Assembly (NCBI GenBank): GCA_019916065.1
Contig: CM034233.1
Location: 9,678,516 to 9,742,515 of the forward strand
Source: Vitellaria paradoxa
Lineage: Eukaryota; Streptophyta; Magnoliopsida; Ericales; Sapotaceae
DNA: 64,000 nt
Direction: 5' to 3'
The position numbers were made by a program, and so were the translations under genes. Positions 46,083 to 56,579 of the stretch are shown here, piece by piece. The notes beneath the pieces were generated by a model. That model ran no database searches and was not told the origin of the DNA. It saw nothing but the letters and a program-made list of their open reading frames with translations. Positions within the stretch are counted from its first letter, which is position 1. Each line of letters begins with the position of its first letter.

Positions 46083-48680
46083 TCATTGGAACTCCGAACT
46101 CCGACGCCGACGAGTCACCTCCCGTTCGCTCTCCCGTTGACCGCCGCCGGCGAACACGGTACCCAGCAACTCTTCGATCGACTCCGGCGATAAACAAGAC
46201 TTGATATGCAAAACAGAGGCATGAGTGTTTAAGAACAGAGTATAAGCAGGCACAACAAGCTTGACCACAACCTCCCCAATCTGCTCTCTCAGAACTCCAT
46301 CTGGTATGCTATAAGAGCTTCTATGCCTCTGCAAAACCTCATTGAACTCATTCATGAAATCCTCCATTTTCCCCCTTGTCAGACCACCATAGCGATCCTC
46401 CTCCTCCTCAACCCTCTCCACATCTTTTACATCCAGCAGATTCACCAGAGACCCCCAAGCCTCCTTTCGATACAAATAGGCCGATTCCTCCGCCACACTC
46501 CTGTAATTCTTCCTCATGTATTGCTCTCCCAGCAGCTCCCCAAGTTCAGAGTTCTTCGTTTTCATGTAAATGTACCAGTAAGTGTTCATGGCGAATATAT
46601 GGGGTAGCACTCCATCTTTTTCGTACTGTAATTTTTGTTCCTCTACATTCCTCTGAAGAGCTTCCAAGACATTGGTAATGGAAATTTTGATCAAGTTTTC
46701 CTCTGTTTCGGGCTTCGAAAGAATTCTGGCTTTCCACATTTGATCAGTTCGAAGCACTTCCGACATGGGTTCAATGTAAGAATCGCTGGCTAGTTTCTTG
46801 AGGTAGTTCATGGTGTATCGAACCAGATTCGGGACCGAGCCGTTTGGCGGAGGAGACCAATCCCGGTTGAGTTCAATTTGGAGACCAAACTCCCAAAATA
46901 CTCTGCTTCCGGCATGGACGATCAGTTTCCAGAGCTCTCTGAATCGGAGAGAAATGTCGGCTCCGGACTCGCCTTCGAATACCTCAGAGAACTGAGATTT
47001 GAGTTTTTCCAAAGAGATGAACATGTCGAGTAAGTTAAACAGCTTCTCGGGATCTCTGTTGCTTCTTGCTACGCCTTCTCCGAATCTGAAGAAGACGGCC
47101 ATGATCTTGTCTGCCATCTTCACAAAGCATTTTTGCCATATCAACCCGTCCGCGACTCTTCCCAGAACTTGGTTGCAGAGTTTCTTTTCCGATAGAAGAA
47201 CAGTGTTGATTGCCAGTTCAAAGTGTTGGATCCAGAGAGATATTGCTGTCTCTAATGATTCCCGTTCCATCTCATCGATTTCTTCTGGAGTGTAGGTTCG
47301 TAGATAGTCTGGATGTAATCTCATTAATGCTTTCGCTGCTCTTCTGTATCTCACCTGTTGAACCAAAGTACACAGATTACAAACATAAAATTTGATAGGA
47401 AAATGCCGTTCTATACCTCAACTTTTTACAAAATATATATATATGCATATACACACACAAACACTAAAATGATATAATAATAGTTTTTTTTTCCAATAAA
47501 ATTATTCGCCCACGCCACAAGATGGTATTTTTAATTAGAAATATTCTAAATAAAATTTAATTAGAAATATTTTTAATGAAAAATTAGAGGTTAACCAAAT
47601 GGACCATAAAATAAAAGTTAGAGAAAATTAGGCAATCGAACAGACCCTAAAACAAAATTGGCTAGTAGCTGTTAATTTTCCACAAAAAGAATTTTAATAA
47701 CGATGGAACACTTGAAATTTGCAAATACAACCTACAACCCACAAATATACCATGTAATTTTAGTGATATTTTTGAAAACAAAAAAAAGAAAAAAAACTTT
47801 ATGTAATTGATATAATGGTGGAAGATATTCCATGAAAAGTCTCTAAAAGTAACTGTAAAATGGTGATTATAGCTCGACTTACCCTTACAAAGATGTCGAT
47901 AGAGATATCCAAGCAATCATTCTGGGCAAGAGTCTCTGAAATTTGCCCGAGAACTTCAACCTCCATTTCAGTACCCAAGTAAGAAGAAGCCAACACCTCC
48001 TCAATGTTTGGCTCACCAATATTCTTATGTCTCAGTTGCTGCAACAGGGCCTCGTACTCATCTTGCAAATAAAGTAAAGCCTCATCGAGCACCCCATCAA
48101 ACCTCATAGCATCAACCTCGGCTTCATACAATCCCTTGAGAGAAACCACAGTCTCTCTCAACTGCCCCGTCCTCTGCTGTTGATCATCATCATCATCACC
48201 CGCGTTAATCCTACTCAAGAACTCCACCACTTCTTGAAGCTTCTGAATCGCCGGCTCACACTCTTGACTAATTCTGCTAACTGCCACGCGGAGGCTATCC
48301 ACGCAACCCACGTACTTCTTCACTCGATTGAGCCTCTTTTCACCTCCTCCTCCTCGTCTTTTATCAGATAACTTGGAGGAAAGATAGTGTAATTCACGTT
48401 GGAGGGACTCGGAGAGTTTGAAGCTATCTATGAGCGCAAGAGCCGGTGAAACCGCGCGCTTGATTTTGGTTTCCAGAGCTTTGTTTGCGATGGACAAAGA
48501 CTGAAGAGAAGTAACTTCTCTCGAGGCTGTGTTTAGTGTTTCTCTGAAGGCATTCAATTTCGAGTCCATTTTTTGAAGACTTTCCTCCATGTTAACGGAG
48601 GTCTGAAGGAGGCTTTTGAGGTTCAGACAAGCGGATTCAAGCTTGACAAGCTTCGAGTCGTCTTCTTGATCAATCGCCAT
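46083..48680 (-). CDS. EXO70: EXO70 family exocyst subunit
   Basis: Two exons, 47883-48680 (266 codons) and 46083-47354 (423 codons plus stop), total 689 residues, normal for plant EXO70. The 528-base intron has GT-AG ends and joins CLDISIDIFVR to VRYRRAAKALMRLHPDYLRT in frame. The N-terminal 200 residues are helical with coiled-coil-like heptads. The C-terminal Pfam Exo70 domain covers about residues 260-660, with family blocks such as KIMAVFFRFGEGVARSNRDP, LPHIFAMNTYWYIYMKTKNS and the WKARILSKPETEENLIKI run. EXO70 binds phosphoinositides at the plasma membrane and helps the exocyst tether secretory vesicles. Plants have many paralogues; conserved blocks hint at the EXO70C group but I cannot assign the clade without a tree. 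The tail after the domain is Arg/Glu rich. Intact as read. Confidence 0.92.
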
Positions 48681-48689
48681 GGATGGTGA

Positions 48690-49060
48690 TCTAGAGAGAG
48701 ATGATGATGAGAGAAGGATGGTTTATTGCTAACGGAGTTCATTAAATGAGAAATTAATCAAGCAGTGTTCGGCCAGAGGAGAAGAGGACGTAGAGAAATG
48801 AACCCTTCCGGTGACTGGAATCTCTCGATCAAAACGGGTGACGGGAATCTCTCGATCAAAACAAAGAGAACAGGTGGCATTTTCGTGGAAAACAGACGAC
48901 AAACGGATTCGGAGAGGAAGATGAGGCGAGTCCTACTGCAGCTACCATCAAGCCAAGCCCATCTTCTCTCGAACCGTTCGAATCCTGGCCCATCCATCCT
49001 AAAAGAACTTGCAGCAAAGGGCCCACCAAATAATTAACAAAAAATATATATATATATATA
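48690..49060. other. EXO70 upstream region with an open frame and a 27-bp repeat
   Basis: GC-richer than its surroundings. The plus strand is open from 48765 to 49037 for 90 codons. It contains a 27-base direct duplication, giving GDWNLSIKT then GDGNLSIKT (48811 and 48838). The minus strand is also open across most of it. No family is recognised; it may simply be EXO70 promoter and leader. An AT run follows at 49045-49062. Confidence 0.3.
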
Positions 49061-49064
49061 TTTG

Positions 49065-50820
49065 TAAGAATATTTTAGAACACACCGTTGTAATGATGGG
49101 GTCACGATTTTTTTGTAGTTAAAACAATTAATTTTGATGATTTCTTTTCTGAAAAATTAACGTTTCTAGTCGAATTTTTTTATCAACAATAGTTTATTAA
49201 AAATGTTATTTTAGAACACACCAGGATCAATGATAGGATGTCGGGAGTTGAAATAAACTCTAGTGTATTTTAATATTTTAAGGTTAGTAAGTTTACATGG
49301 CATTTACTATTTAGCCTCGTTTTATTCAAAAACGAGCATCTAAGTCCGACATTGCTATGATCTCTCTTTTATCTCGTCGACATGATCGTTCCAGCTCGTG
49401 CGTATCGATCTGATTCTGATGCGCCATCTTCGACGGCATCGTTGGGATAAATCTTGGGCATTCCCGAATCGAGAACCTTTGAAGGGGGTACGTGAGTCTC
49501 TCCTCCATCGTAGCTCCCTCTAATTCCCCTGTAATCCTTAATCAACATCGGTATAGCAATCTGCATGGGCTTCCATGCAATCCGCTTATTTATTTTGTCA
49601 CGATGTGAAAATTAGGGTCTTTGATTGATTTTAATTAACTTTCGGTGTTTCAAGTGAATTTCATCGAAACTTTGAAGGATGCGTTGTTTTGATTGAAATT
49701 GGAACTCGTAAATTGTAGAAATACTCTTGTAAATTGGTTTCTGCTCCATTTTTTTGTCATTCACTTACCGTAGGACTGTTGAAGCGTCGTTTTTCCCCTC
49801 TTCTGTATATAAATTCACTTGATAGAGATGGTATCAAGTGTTTTTTTTCCTTTTTTTAATATGAAATTTAGGCATTTTAAGGCATATTGATCGATGAATT
49901 TTTGGGTTATTGTACTTTATAAACGAAATGAGCAAATTTAAATTTACAAAACGTTCACTTGAAATCTCAGCCGAAGAACTTTAATTGCGTAATCTTTGGA
50001 ATCACAAGAGGACGCATGCAAATCCTGCTTCCGGTGGCTTTTGTATCCCATTGAGAGCCCCCACAGGATGGCCATGGTGAAATTCATTCTTCTTCTTTAC
50101 TTCTTTTGAAGGAAAGTGCCATTCTACCATTCACAAAGGTTATGCAAAGATGTGATAATGGTATTTTTAATAACAAAAGCGTATTTTGATGGATTCTTTT
50201 ATTTGAAGTAGTTGGTCGACGAGTAGTTGTTGACAGTAACTGAATTAAATGCTTTGGTGCTGGGAATTCTTAATTTGCCGGAGGCTAAAACTTTTAATTT
50301 GAGCTTAACCCATTTAATTGATTTTTGATATTTATTTTGTTATATGGAGTTTGGATTAAGTGGTTAACAAAAAATAATCTTTCTACTTTGCTTGGAGAAT
50401 ATAAAGCGGAAGCGCGGAGAGCAAAGAGCAAGGACATCAAAATGGTAAACGCACAAAAGAGTTATGAACGTGAACAAGGAGGACCCTGCAGTGCTCCAGA
50501 CATGAACAGAACTACCATGGAACTAACAGGATTGATCGACCAAGAACAACTAAACTCAAAACTCAGAACACCCTAAAACCTGTTGGAGATGACAATCCTT
50601 TCAAAAAAGAGAGACAAGACCAACTTATGAGAAAAGAGCAAACATAAAAAAAGACGATCGCGAATTGGGATGAGGAGGAGTATTGTGCACTTGTTTGTAA
50701 ATAATCAGGGTTGTGAAGAGCGAGCGCAGGGGGGTTTTGGTTTTGTACTATTGTGTAATTGTCTGTAAATAATTATTTGGAAATCCTCTAGGAGAGCTCG
50801 GCTGCTCTGTTTTTCAACAT
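49065..50820. other. intergenic with unrecognised GC-richer patches
   Basis: Patches at 49330-49580, 49985-50085 and 50390-50580 look more exon-like than the surrounding DNA. The last is open on the plus strand (50325-50576, containing EARRAKSKDIKMVNAQKSYE). No start, splice chain or family could be supported. They could be fragments of the same decayed retroelement as 50827-51135 or of an expressed non-coding gene. Confidence 0.3.
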
Positions 50821-50826
50821 TCAGCA

Positions 50827-51135
50827 ATGTTTCCTTCTTTGACAAGGTTAACAGCTGCTTCTGAGTCAGTATCCACGAAGGGCTTCCACAAGACCTTTAT
50901 CCTTCAAAATTCAATCATTTGTTCTCTGAGCAGCCCCCTTCAACTCTGCTTCAAGACTGGTTGGAATTGCTTTAGATATCTTCTCTTTGCGCCTGCAATG
51001 CAAATCCGTCTTCTTGATCGATCATTTCTAATAAAACCCACTATGCCTTCTGGACCAGGGTTGTCTGTAGCAGTGCCATTGAGTTCAGCTTCAGTTTACC
51101 TTTGGGAGAAGAAGACCAATGAATTAATATCGGAA
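50827..51135 (-). pseudogene. decayed RNase H-like fragment of a retroelement
   Basis: On the minus strand, codons near 51115-51090 read KGKLKLN. After a frame shift the next 20 codons read NGTATDNPGPEGIVGFIRND. This is the opening of the plant RNase H-like domain (usually KLN-DGS--GNPGPAG-GGVIRD). Further left, after two stops, VDTDSEAAVNLVKEGNIAEC matches the later D-S--AV-L- strand of the domain. Frameshift and stops make it a pseudogene. Such domains occur at the 3' end of plant LINEs and as stand-alone retroelement relics. The plus-strand ORF over the same bases is a shadow. Confidence 0.6.
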
Positions 51136-52100
51136 TTTTAGTACTTTTCCTGTAAATGAGACTCAACAACAAAGGCATCTGTTATTTCTCTGAAAAGCCA
51201 GGGAATATTTGGTCAGTTGTACTGTGCTTTCACACCATAGCTGTCTGGTTACCACATCCCACCTTCTTTATACTTGACACTGTACATGGAATTTTGATTT
51301 ATTTATTATTATTGTCAATTAGATAATATAACAAATTATACTATAATACTTTTACACTTTATATTAAATTTTCACTTATTATTTATTTTCAATAGGAATA
51401 ATATAGTCTTTATATTCATTGTTAAATTTTAATTAATTTTATAATTTTATGAGCAATTTGTTAAATAAAAATGATAGAAAAATCTTTTATATGTATCATA
51501 TAAGACGTGGCATTTTTGTTGATGAATTTGATGGAAGAATCATATTAAAATTTGACCATAAGCACACATGAACAAAGTCGAATTTAGTGAAAAATATAGA
51601 AATATAGATTATAATTTTTCTATTAAAATACATAGTGTGTTCTTATTTGCGTTAAAAGAAAAGCCCTCCCCAAAGAGATTGCACAAGTAAACAAATATTT
51701 CCAAAAGAATGGTAATTAAATTACAATTTACACACTTCCCCTGCTCCAAACCCACTCTCATCTATTTTTTTTATAATTTTTTAATAGTTGCAAATAACAT
51801 ACTTAAAATTTACTAAAAAAAGTTAAAATTTGGTTAAAAAAGTCATATAAGACGAAAATAATTTAAAAAAATTAAAAGTTGGTTTTTGGTTACTAAACCA
51901 ACTATTAAAAGAAAATTTTCACCCAATGAGTATAAAAAATAAATAAATGATAAATGAATAACCTAGAAAAAAAAATTGCCAACAAATATAAATAAATAAA
52001 TGATAAATGAATATGTGTGTGTGTCTATATATGTCTTTCATCCAACCGTCAAAACAAGAGGTTTATGAAAAGCTTTCTCCATTGCTGGTTTAATATAACG
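51136..52100. other. intergenic, no gene seen
   Basis: AT-rich DNA. The phrase aataaataaatgataaatgaat occurs twice (about 51938 and 51991). No reading frame or RNA was supported. Confidence 0.45.
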
Positions 52101-52113
52101 ACTTTCGTTACTT

Positions 52114-52321
52114 CTGGGGTCGGGGAGAAACCCGCAGTCGCTATCCATAGGTGCGCACTGGGTGAAACCCGTCCCGTGGCCCTAACCGACAAAAAATCAC
52201 GAGGAGGTAAACTAGCCTAGACAAACCCTGGCTGACCGGCTCAGTCGAGAAGGCTACCTATTGGTCTCAGACCTTTCAGTCCGCCATCCGAACTAACTCG
52301 ACTACTCCTTTCGGGACAACA
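52114..52321 (-). mobile_element. tRNA-derived SINE (same family as 23668) at DUF7950 3' end
   Basis: It shares the body phrases gtgcgcactgggtgaaaccc and aaaaaatcacgaggaggtaaa with 23668-23929 but is about 50 bases shorter: the segment with box B (agtcgaacctgagacct) is mostly deleted. Flanked by actttcgttactt at 52101-52113 and 52322-52334, a perfect 13-base duplication. It lies in the same orientation as, and three bases beyond, the DUF7950 stop codon, so it probably forms part of that gene's 3' untranslated region. Confidence 0.85.
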
Positions 52322-52336
52322 ACTTTCGTTACTTAA

Positions 52337-53431
52337 TTATAATGCAAGTGGTAGTAAGCAAGGGTTTGAACCAGGTCGAGAAGCCCCTCCGGTATGGAAC
52401 CTCCATTCGAAGAGGTAATCCTTGGATTCAGAGGACAACCTCATCACATCACAGAAAGCATGGACTGAGCTCTTCTCCCCATTCCTTCCCCAGTCTATTG
52501 TCACCCAGCACGAAAACCCATTCGAATCTAGAGGCATAGGCACACACTTGTCCGCAAAACGAAGCACCACCTCCCCACAGATCCTCTTGCATGTCGCCAT
52601 AGAGTCGAGCCACGAGCATTCTGGCTGGCCCACCATCTCCTTGTAAGCCGAGTTTGCGAGCCAAACTCTGTGGTTCGAGTCGGAAACCACAGCTGGGAGG
52701 GCCTCTGTGTCCACCTCCTCCTCGACCTCCTTTCGTTTCTTTGGAGCATGATTAGTGGGGGCTGAAGAACGAGAACAACCACCCAGCAAGTCCTCGTTTA
52801 TGCATTTAACATTTACACTCGAACCAATTGGTCTGATCGGCTGCGGTGTTATGACAATTGCATTATTTGTGGTGATGGGTCTTTGACTTAGCTGCTTCAG
52901 AAGGTCCATTTCTTCAGGAATTCTGATTACTTGATCGGCTGCTGATCTGTTCAAATCTATTCCCTTATTATTTTCACCGACTTCCCAATCCCAAGAGTAC
53001 TCAGCTGCTGGTCGTGGTGGTGGTGGTGGTGGGTGGGTTATAACTGGAAGAGATGGTAATGGACATGGGAGAAGAGGAGGAGTAGTGGTGGCTGTGGTGG
53101 TGGTGAAGTCTGAAGGAAGAAGCTGGCGATGAACAAAACGCTGCATGGACCCAGCTGGTGCAAAGAGGCGGGTTCTTTCAATAAGAGGTGGTGTTGGTGG
53201 TAGGAGGGATGTTCTTCCTCTCTTCCTGGTTCTGGTGGGTCTAGCCTGCAAAGATGGCCACACGCTCCGTAAGTAAGGAGACTGCTCGATCCTTTCAGAG
53301 GTTTGGGACATGGATGATAAGTTTGCCCGACCTTCAGGCCTGGGAGCAATGGGTCTGTACCTGGACATTATTTCAGCTGCTTTAGCTGTGTCCGGGCTGG
53401 GATTCGAGCCCTGAATGATCATTATGGCCAA
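52337..53431 (-). CDS. DUF7950 domain protein, plant-specific
   Basis: Single-exon gene of 364 codons. The C-terminal third (about 245-350) carries the conserved blocks of the plant DUF7950 family: VVSDSNHRVWLANSAYKEMV, GQPECSWLDSM, CKRICGEVVLRF, NGFSCWVTIDWG and a final LFEWRFHTGGA. Earlier parts are low complexity: a Thr/Pro region with a PPPPPPRP run (about 134-141), a SWDWE patch and a basic PKKRKEVEEE (about 230) that could be a nuclear localisation signal. Molecular function is not established. The start ATG precedes IIQGSNPSPDTAKAAEIM, the usual N-terminal block. The last few residues (after GGASRPGSNP) are not obviously conserved. A TATA-like box is about 110 bases upstream. Intact, with a SINE just past the stop. 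Confidence 0.88.
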   Translation of the reverse strand: MAIMIIQGSNPSPDTAKAAEIMSRYRPIAPRPEGRANLSSMSQTSERIEQSPYLRSVWPSLQARPTRTRKRGRTSLLPPTPPLIERTRLFAPAGSMQRFVHRQLLPSDFTTTTATTTPPLLPCPLPSLPVITHPPPPPPRPAAEYSWDWEVGENNKGIDLNRSAADQVIRIPEEMDLLKQLSQRPITTNNAIVITPQPIRPIGSSVNVKCINEDLLGGCSRSSAPTNHAPKKRKEVEEEVDTEALPAVVSDSNHRVWLANSAYKEMVGQPECSWLDSMATCKRICGEVVLRFADKCVPMPLDSNGFSCWVTIDWGRNGEKSSVHAFCDVMRLSSESKDYLFEWRFHTGGASRPGSNPCLLPLAL

Positions 53432-53538
53432 ATGCTGATCAAATCGCTCTTGTGCTTTCTGAGGCCCTCAAGCTTGAAAGCTCTCTCACTATAATGAGAG
53501 AGAGAGAAGTTGGGACGAGGAAGAGCTGGGTGGGGGGT

Positions 53539-53546
53539 TATTTAAA
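53539..53546 (-). promoter_or_regulatory. TATA-like box of the DUF7950 gene
   Basis: Minus-strand tttaaata, 108-115 bases before the ATG, with a GA-rich leader in between (GAGAGAGAG at 53496-53506). Position and sequence fit a core promoter; not proven. Confidence 0.45.
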
Positions 53547-53699
53547 GTGCAGGGTTTTGGGCCAATGCTAGGTGAGCGAACATGGAAGAATGAGAGAAAT
53601 GGTGGTGACACTTGGAATGCGCTGTGGATACGTGTTTGATTACTCCAGGATTGAGACATGTGGGAATTGAAGGTTGTCTGTGGGTTCATGCAGGGTTAC

Positions 53700-54690
53700 A
53701 CATAGCACCAATATAGATACCATATATGTTTATTCATATATATAAAACTTGTGTACCGACAAATATGATTCTACTTGCCGTTTATTTCACATACACTTCT
53801 CATAATTTTGGTTTTATATACATTTGTGTGCACCTGGATGTCCTAAAATTTATATTATATTTACTTAGATATCTTTTGTTAAATATTTCATTCAAAAATT
53901 AATTTTAAACTAATTTAATATTATTAAATTACCCTTATACTCTTACTATTCATTAAAAAACATTATATTATGTTTTGGTGTATTTCTTTTATAAAAATTA
54001 TATTATAATTAATATTCTTAATTGTTATGCTTCACATTAATATTTCAAATTTGTATATACATAAATTAGTAATTATATTATACATATAAATTGTATAAAA
54101 AAATATAATTAAAACTAAGTTAGATTTGGCTGTGAAAAATTTTATTAATTGCCTATTTGGAGTAATAGAAAAAAATTAACTTTTTTTAACTTTCAAGTTT
54201 CTTTAATTTTTATTAAATTTTTTTAATTTTTTTTGAGAGTGACCAGTGAGAATATTAGAATAAAAGTCGTAAAATGTTTTATTTTTTGCATTTAAAACGC
54301 ACTCTAAAATTCATACCCCGTCATATATATATAATATATATATATGACATGTCATATATTTTGATGCAATAGTAATTTTTATTAAAAAAACTTAATAAAT
54401 AAAAAAACATAAGTAAAGACTTTTAATTAATTTTAAAATTAAAAATTAGTTACCAAAAAAATGCTAACTTTTATATTAAGGGGGTGTTTGGAGTGATAAA
54501 AAATGAGATAAAGTGAAATAAAATGAGATAAGTTGTGAGTTCATAATCCGTGTAATGAGACAAAAATAAATAATTGTGACTAATGAAAAGTTAAATAAAA
54601 TTTCACTTTCAAGAGAGTATTTACTTGGTAAAAATTTAGTCAAAAAGTATAATAAAAATTATAAAGATTTGATGTAATAGTGATATGCGA
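53700..54690. other. intergenic with a partial MITE
   Basis: AT-rich DNA. From about 54481 the phrase ggggtgtttggagtgataaa and then aaaatgagataagttgtgag marks a truncated or merged MITE of the family seen at 21324, 36106 and 45785. An AT run is at 54323-54349. No gene seen. Confidence 0.45.
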
Positions 54691-54693
54691 TTC

Positions 54694-55325
54694 AATTTAA
54701 TTAAAAAAAAGTATAAAAATTTGATAAAAGTTAGTTAATTTTGATTAATTTTGACCAACCAAATACTCCCTTAGTCGAGGATTCCTTTTCTTGTCTGGTT
54801 GTGGTAATTGGAAGAGTTTTTTTGCCTAATATTCAATAGATGAAAAAAAAAAAAAAATGTGACGTTGCTTGAAATAGATACACGGCAAGGAATGCACTTA
54901 ATCTAAGGTATTAATTAAGGCCCGTTTGTAAGAGCAAAATAGATTAAAAAAATTAATTTTTTTGTGTTTTGGATATTTGATAAAATATCAAAAGTTTCTA
55001 ATTTTGTTGAATTTAATTAAAAAAAAGTATAAAATTTTGATAAAAGTTAGTTAATTTTGATTAATTTTGACCAACCAAATACTCCCTTAGTCGAGGATTC
55101 TTTTCTTGTCTGGTTGTGGTAATTGGAAGAGTTTTTTTGCCTAATATTCAATAGATGAAAAAAAAAAAAAAATGTGACGTTGCTTGAAATAGATACACGG
55201 CAAGGAATGCACTTAATCTAAGGTATTAATTAAGGCCCGTTTGTAAGAGCAAAATAGATTAAAAAAATTAATTTTTTTGTGTTTTGGATATTTGATAAAA
55301 TATCAAAAGTTTCTAATTTTGTTGA
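54694..55325. repeat. 316-bp tandem duplication, two copies
   Basis: Copy 1 is about 54694-55009 and copy 2 about 55010-55325, head to tail. They differ by only a handful of bases: one change near the start and one lost C in gattc(c)ttttc. The junction reads gttg|aatttaattaa. The near identity shows a very recent duplication or an assembly artefact. Confidence 0.9.
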
Positions 55326-55329
55326 ATTG

Positions 55330-56090
55330 GTAAGTGATCAAAATATCAAATTTTACTGAGTTAACAAGACGAGAAGTATAATGTTTATTTAACTTTAACT
55401 CAAATTAAATTACTATTATTTTTCAAGTGATGGTGAAGAATAAAAGAGGGAGTTTTTATATGTAATTGTCATACCACTAGTAATGCAATTGTCATAACAC
55501 CACACTTTATTCTTAGATAGACATCATTAAGATCATTTTATTCTCAGATAGACATCACTTTATTCTTATGTATGGTTTAGTATATTATATTACAAATTTT
55601 CATTTAGAATTTTTATTTTTTTAAAAATAAATAATTTTATAAATAAGAAAAGATATTAAAAACATTTATTAAGAAACTTATATCAACAAAATGAATCCTT
55701 AACAAAGATTCTATTCTATACTGATCATTTATTTTATTTAAAATAAAAACTATAAAAGTTTCACTTGAAAAAAAAAACATAAAAATTTATTTTATTTAAG
55801 AAAATTATACAAAAATTATTTAATTTTAAAATTAATAACGTCGACTATAAAATTAAAATTTATTTTAAAATTTAAATCAAAATTTTAGCAGCTTAGCAAA
55901 GATAATAATTATCTTTTATGACTATAAAATTAAATACCATTTATTTTTCTTTGTAAGCATGAGAGTGGCCGTTTACTGGTTAGTGTCAGTATTGGCAAAG
56001 ACACCGTAGAGATGAGGCATGGGCCGGCCCCTCTCGTTGCACAGCGCCGAATGGGATGATCAGAGACAGAGGGAGAGTGCGATATCAAAA
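55330..56090. other. intergenic; GC-rich patch at right end
   Basis: AT-rich until about 55955, then a GC-rich patch (55960-56100) containing ggccgtttactggttagtg and gggccggcccctctcgttgc. The patch is not openly coding for any length and has no identified neighbour gene; it may be a remnant of a promoter or exon. Confidence 0.35.
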
Positions 56091-56092
56091 CG

Positions 56093-56180
56093 ACGTCGCG
56101 GTCGAGGCTACGGAGAGTTGATCAAAATTAATTAAAACGTCGCGGTCGAGGCTACGGAGAGTTGATCAAAATTAATTAAA
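56093..56180. repeat. 44-bp tandem duplication, two exact copies
   Basis: The unit acgtcgcggtcgaggctacg and the following 24 bases occurs at 56093-56136 and again at 56137-56180 without differences that I can see. Confidence 0.9.
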
Positions 56181-56413
56181 AGTTATTAATATTTATAAAT
56201 TTTTTATACTTTTTTAATTAAAATTTATCATATATCACTTTTATATCAAATTTTTATATTTTTATTATATTTTTTTATCAAATTTTTACCAATTAAACAC
56301 CTCTAAAATTAAAATTTAATGATTCAAATAAGAAAAAATATGAACATATTTAAACCATTAATGACATAAAACAATTATGCAGCAGGAGAAATAAAGACGC
56401 TACAAGTGAAATC

Positions 56414-56452
<39 letters not shown>

Positions 56453-56570
56453 CCACAAATTTCCGATTTAAGTTTCAACAGTTACGAGCAAAGTGAAGTC
56501 TTTGCACACCCATGTCCCTAGACGTGGGGTCAAGGGGCTTAATTGACCGTGAAAGTAAAATTTTTGTAAA
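56181..56570. other. intergenic, no gene seen
   Basis: AT-rich, with a TA run at 56419-56446. Confidence 0.4.
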
Positions 56571-56579
56571 AAAATTGTA

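Noticed and set aside
50827..51141. 104-codon plus-strand ORF
   Set aside because: The opposite strand carries a frameshifted RNase H signature over the same bases.
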